A stretch of DNA of 64,000 bases from Coxiellaceae bacterium (GTDB taxonomy: Bacteria > Pseudomonadota > Gammaproteobacteria > Coxiellales > Coxiellaceae). Positions 61,621-64,000 of the stretch are shown here, in pieces. The stretch is from contig JARGOB010000003.1 of the NCBI GenBank assembly GCA_029212925.1, positions 186,001-250,000 of the forward strand, given 5' to 3'. The translations under genes were made by a program, and so were the position numbers. Under the pieces are notes generated by a model. The model saw nothing but the letters and a program-made list of their open reading frames with translations, had not been told where the DNA came from and searched no databases. The stretch's first letter is position 1. Each line of letters starts with the position of its first letter.

Positions 61621-62433
61621 ATGGTAAAGGGAAACCTGCGTAAGATGCATACGGATCATCAGTCTGTAGTGCAATATACATTACCGGTCGGTGATGAACT
61701 AATTCCAATGAATGATTTAATCGGCAAAACGTTAACGTTTACGTTTGATGGTGTGATTAACTGCGTGCATTGCAATAAAAAAACCAATAAAAGTTTTAAC
61801 CAAGGCTTTTGTTTTCCGTGTTTTCGAAAGCTAGCACAGTGCGACCGTTGTATTATGAGCCCTGAGTTGTGTCACTTCGCTCAAGGCACTTGCCGCGAAC
61901 CAGGGTGGGGCGAGACGCATTGTATGATTCCACATGTGATTTATTTGGCAAACAGTTCCTGCGTTAAAGTCGGCATTACTCGTGGTACTCAAGTACCCAC
62001 ACGCTGGATGGATCAAGGCGCCATTCAAGCACTGCCGATTATTCAAGTGGATTCACGTTATCATTCCGGTTTAATAGAAGTCATTTTAAAACAGCACATG
62101 GCTGATCGTACCAACTGGCGTAAAATGTTAAAGAATGAAGTTGACCCAACAAATTTAAAAGATTTTGCTAAAAAAATATTGGTTACTGTTGAAAAAGACC
62201 TAAATGACTTGCGTCAGCAAGGTTTTGACTTTACTGTGCTGGAAAATCCGCAAGATTATTCATTTGAATACCCTGTGTTGCAATACCCAACGAAAGTCAG
62301 TTCGTTGTCGTTTGATAAAAAACCTGAGATTAGCGGTGAATTGCAAGGCATTAAAGGGCAGTATTTAATTTTCGATACCGGTGTTTTAAATATCCGTAAG
62401 TTTGGTGGGTATGAGGTATCGGTGCAGTACTAG
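61621..62433 (+). CDS. DUF2797 family protein
   Basis: The 270-residue protein has the DUF2797 blocks: a zinc-ribbon-like CVHCNKKTNKSFNQGFCFPC near 51-70, CDRCIMSPELCHF, the CREPGWGETHCM signature near 98-109, and VIYLANSSCVKVGITRGTQVPTRWMD, in which YLANS and KVGIT recall GIY-YIG-type folds. Function is not established; a nucleic-acid role is plausible. ATG 61621 has GAGGA ten bases upstream; ATG 61606 inside the previous gene is the alternative. Confidence 0.88.
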   Translation: MVKGNLRKMHTDHQSVVQYTLPVGDELIPMNDLIGKTLTFTFDGVINCVHCNKKTNKSFNQGFCFPCFRKLAQCDRCIMSPELCHFAQGTCREPGWGETHCMIPHVIYLANSSCVKVGITRGTQVPTRWMDQGAIQALPIIQVDSRYHSGLIEVILKQHMADRTNWRKMLKNEVDPTNLKDFAKKILVTVEKDLNDLRQQGFDFTVLENPQDYSFEYPVLQYPTKVSSLSFDKKPEISGELQGIKGQYLIFDTGVLNIRKFGGYEVSVQY

Positions 62434-62526
62434 AAGGTGGGCTGGGTGTCCATTTTACGTAAGTAAAGCGCAGCGTAGTGGAGCGAAGCGAGCCATGAAG
62501 TAAAATGGATACGCTGCTCGCCTTTG
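62432..62526. repeat. Long imperfect hairpin element, copy 2
   Basis: The left arm 62432-62458 (ending GTCCATTTTAC) pairs with the right arm 62500-62526 (starting GTAAAATGGATAC). The core 62459-62505 differs from copy 1 at only about three positions. It begins at the stop of the DUF2797 gene, like copy 1 at the end of nadA. Confidence 0.75.
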
Positions 62527-62580
62527 TTAGCGCGGCATGCGAAATACGGCGCTAAAAGGTTTAACTAAAAAGGATTATTT

Positions 62581-62856
62581 ATGAGCATTACACATTTTCG
62601 TTTCAGCGTTTCTGACATCATTGGCATTATCGGTGTGCTGATGGTTTTATGGGCGTACGTTTGTCTTCAAATTAACAAACTGACACGTGATGACATATCA
62701 TTTTCGCTAATAAATCTCATCGGCTCGATTTTTATTATTGTATCGTTATGCCATACGATGAACTTAGCTTCATTTATTATCGAAATCGCTTGGCTTATTA
62801 TCAGTGCCTATGGCATCATTCGTTGCTTGCGTCACAAAAAGAATATTATTCATTAG
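62581..62856 (+). CDS. CBU_0592-like small membrane protein
   Basis: The 91-residue protein has three hydrophobic helices (about 12-32 IIGIIGVLMVLWAYVCLQI, 41-58 FSLINLIGSIFIIVSLC, 61-81 LASFIIEIAWLIISAYGII) and a basic end. The pattern NLIGSIFIIVSL-x-x-x-NL-SFIIE-AWLIIS matches the CBU_0592 family of Legionella and Coxiella, which has no known function. AAAAAGGA precedes the ATG. Confidence 0.8.
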   Translation: MSITHFRFSVSDIIGIIGVLMVLWAYVCLQINKLTRDDISFSLINLIGSIFIIVSLCHTMNLASFIIEIAWLIISAYGIIRCLRHKKNIIH

Positions 62857-62866
62857 GAGAGTAAAA

Positions 62867-63166
62867 ATGGCAGAAACTGTAGATGAATTGACCATTGAAT
62901 ATATCGAAGATGGCATTACAACTGTTAAAGAGTTGGACAAGAAGGTGTTGACTAAAGGTGCTTGGAGCACAATTGTCTACCGTTACCGTGATTGGGATCG
63001 CGCTAAAGAAGTGTATGGCAAAGATAAATTCAGTATTCGTCGTTACCAAAAACGTAATGGTGAGTATCAACCAAAATCAAAATTCAATGTATCTTCAGCG
63101 GATCAAGCGCGCAAACTGGTTGAAATTCTTAATGAATGGTTGGCAGCAGACGATCTGCAAGAATAG
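62867..63166 (+). CDS. Conserved hypothetical protein, 99 residues
   Basis: The product is small, soluble and charged. It has a beta-rich first half (DELTIEYIEDGITTVKELDK, then VLTKGAWSTIVYRYRDWD) and a C-terminal helix (DQARKLVEILNEWLA). I do not recognise a named family, but the composition and strong AGGAGAG ribosome site show that it is real. ATG 62867 is chosen; a longer reading from 62804 would overlap the previous gene. It lies 20 bases before rdgC. Confidence 0.8.
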   Translation: MAETVDELTIEYIEDGITTVKELDKKVLTKGAWSTIVYRYRDWDRAKEVYGKDKFSIRRYQKRNGEYQPKSKFNVSSADQARKLVEILNEWLAADDLQE

Positions 63167-63186
63167 CGTTTACAGAGGAGAGTGAC

Positions 63187-64000
63187 ATGCTGTTTAAACA
63201 GTTAAAGGTATTCCGTTTTGAATGCGAAGCATTAGATATTGAAGCCGCTGAGCAAGCGTGCCAACAATACCAATTACAAAACTGCCCTAAAAGCCAATAT
63301 CACAGCGTCGGCTGGCAAAGCCCATTTGGTAAAGGCAGTGAGGTGATGATTCATGCCACGCAAGGCTATTGGTTGATGTCGTTAGCTAAACAAGAGCGTT
63401 TGTTACCAGCCTCTGTAATTAAAGAGCATCTCGATGAGCGAATTGAACAAATTCGTCAAAAACAAGAGCGCAATGTGTATGCCAAAGAAAAGCAGTCACT
63501 GAAAGAAGAAATTGAATTTCAGTTATTGCCGCAAGCGTTTACGCGTAATCAATCCTACACGTTGTATTTGGATATCAAGCAAAAATGGCTATATGTCGGC
63601 GTAACTAACACCACAGTTTGCCAGCAATTACTGGAGTTATTAAATAAAACTTTTGGTGGTTTTAAAGCAGATTTGGTCGAAACTGAATTAACCATTAGCA
63701 ATGAAATGACGCGCTGGTTGCATGACAACCGTTGGCCTAAAGGTTTTGTTATCGAGCGTGATTGTGAGATGTTCGATCAAGAGCATGAAAAAAATATCGT
63801 GCGTTTTTCTCAGCAGAACTTAGCAGCAAAAGAAGTGATTGCCCATTTGGATCATGGTAAAAAGCTATCCAAGCTATCGCTGAGTTGGCAGGATCGTATT
63901 TCATTTACGGTCGATACCAATCTCAGTGTATCTAAAATTAAGTTTTTGGATATTATCGAAGAGCAGCGTAAAGATGCTTTTTGTGATACCAAAGAACAAC
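63187..64000 (+). CDS. rdgC: Recombination-associated protein RdgC, 5' part (cut by window edge)
   Basis: The frame from ATG 63187 is open to the window end, giving 271 residues of an expected 300 or so. RdgC is a ring-shaped DNA-binding protein that limits RecA activity. Family blocks are MLFKQLKVFRFE at the start, the SVGWQSPFGKGSEVMIH segment, LLPASVIKEHLDERI, a YAKEKQSLKEEIEFQLLPQAF stretch (read in two parts) and FTVDTNLSVSKIKFLD. GAGGAGAGTGAC provides the ribosome site. Confidence 0.93.
   Translation, partial: MLFKQLKVFRFECEALDIEAAEQACQQYQLQNCPKSQYHSVGWQSPFGKGSEVMIHATQGYWLMSLAKQERLLPASVIKEHLDERIEQIRQKQERNVYAKEKQSLKEEIEFQLLPQAFTRNQSYTLYLDIKQKWLYVGVTNTTVCQQLLELLNKTFGGFKADLVETELTISNEMTRWLHDNRWPKGFVIERDCEMFDQEHEKNIVRFSQQNLAAKEVIAHLDHGKKLSKLSLSWQDRISFTVDTNLSVSKIKFLDIIEEQRKDAFCDTKEQ

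Noticed and set aside
62804..62866. 21-residue N-terminal extension of the 99-residue protein before rdgC
   Set aside because: It overlaps the CBU_0592-like gene, while AGGAGAG precedes ATG 62867.
1..64000. tRNA and rRNA genes
   Set aside because: I saw no sequence with tRNA cloverleaf landmarks or rRNA conserved segments, though a covariance search was not possible.

Overview
The window reads as chromosome of a moderately AT-rich gammaproteobacterium of the Coxiella/Legionella type (order Legionellales). The evidence is the housekeeping order queG, nnr, tsaE, amidase, mutL, miaA, hflX, hflK, hflC; small families that I associate with Coxiella and Legionella (CBU_0585-like and CBU_0592-like proteins); many large proteins of eukaryotic or effector style (ankyrin-like repeats, Sel1-like repeats, PPxY motifs); and many short GC-rich palindromes of the TGTCATCCCGG...CCGGGATCCAG type between genes. 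No rRNA, tRNA, CRISPR array or intact insertion sequence was seen.

Layout. 1-9.7 kb: a cut-off small gene, rnr, a DUF3108-like periplasmic protein, queG on the minus strand, then the tightly overlapping nnr-tsaE-amidase-mutL block. 9.7-21 kb: a multi-spanning membrane protein, miaA, then about 8 kb of accessory genes (SF1-helicase-like giant, MFS transporter, small unknown, a gene remnant, a repeat protein with two PPxY motifs) in the place where hfq normally lies, then hflX-hflK-hflC. 24.8-29 kb: three unknown genes, one of them flanked by 147-bp direct repeats. 29.3-32.1 kb: prpC and prpD (2-methylcitrate cycle) separated by palindromic repeats. 32.4-37.7 kb: a 1229-residue beta-repeat protein and an ankyrin protein with a Ser/Thr-Pro tail. 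37.7-44.5 kb: a minus-strand operon fdxA-cinA-hutG-hutI-hutU-hutH for histidine breakdown. 44.5-56.5 kb: accessory genes, namely a flavin monooxygenase-ankyrin fusion, a Sel1 protein with a putative CE-clan-like cysteine protease domain, ibaG-grxD, two small secreted proteins, a membrane protein ending in two HEPN-like domains, and a DNase I-fold-like protein. 56.4-64 kb: a CBU_0585-like protein, a giant GltD/FNR-type flavoprotein, nadA, a [2Fe-2S] ferredoxin-like protein, a DUF2797 protein, two small conserved proteins and the start of rdgC.

How it works together. The core genes cover RNA decay, tRNA modification, NAD repair and synthesis, mismatch repair, the HflKC protease regulator, Fe-S handling, and use of propionyl-CoA and histidine as carbon sources, which suits an amino-acid-fed intracellular lifestyle. 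The accessory proteins look like a set of secreted host-acting proteins; several end in an acidic patch and a short hydrophobic tail as described for Dot/Icm substrates, but no secretion gene lies in the window, so this is inference.

Most interesting: tandem HEPN RNase-type motifs in a membrane protein, a His-Asn-Gln-Cys catalytic order in a Sel1 protein, two PPxY motifs in a repeat protein, a MICAL/PHBH-like monooxygenase fused to ankyrin repeats, two copies of a long hairpin element with compensatory changes, and palindromic repeats whose ends are amplified into tandem arrays, once inside mutL.
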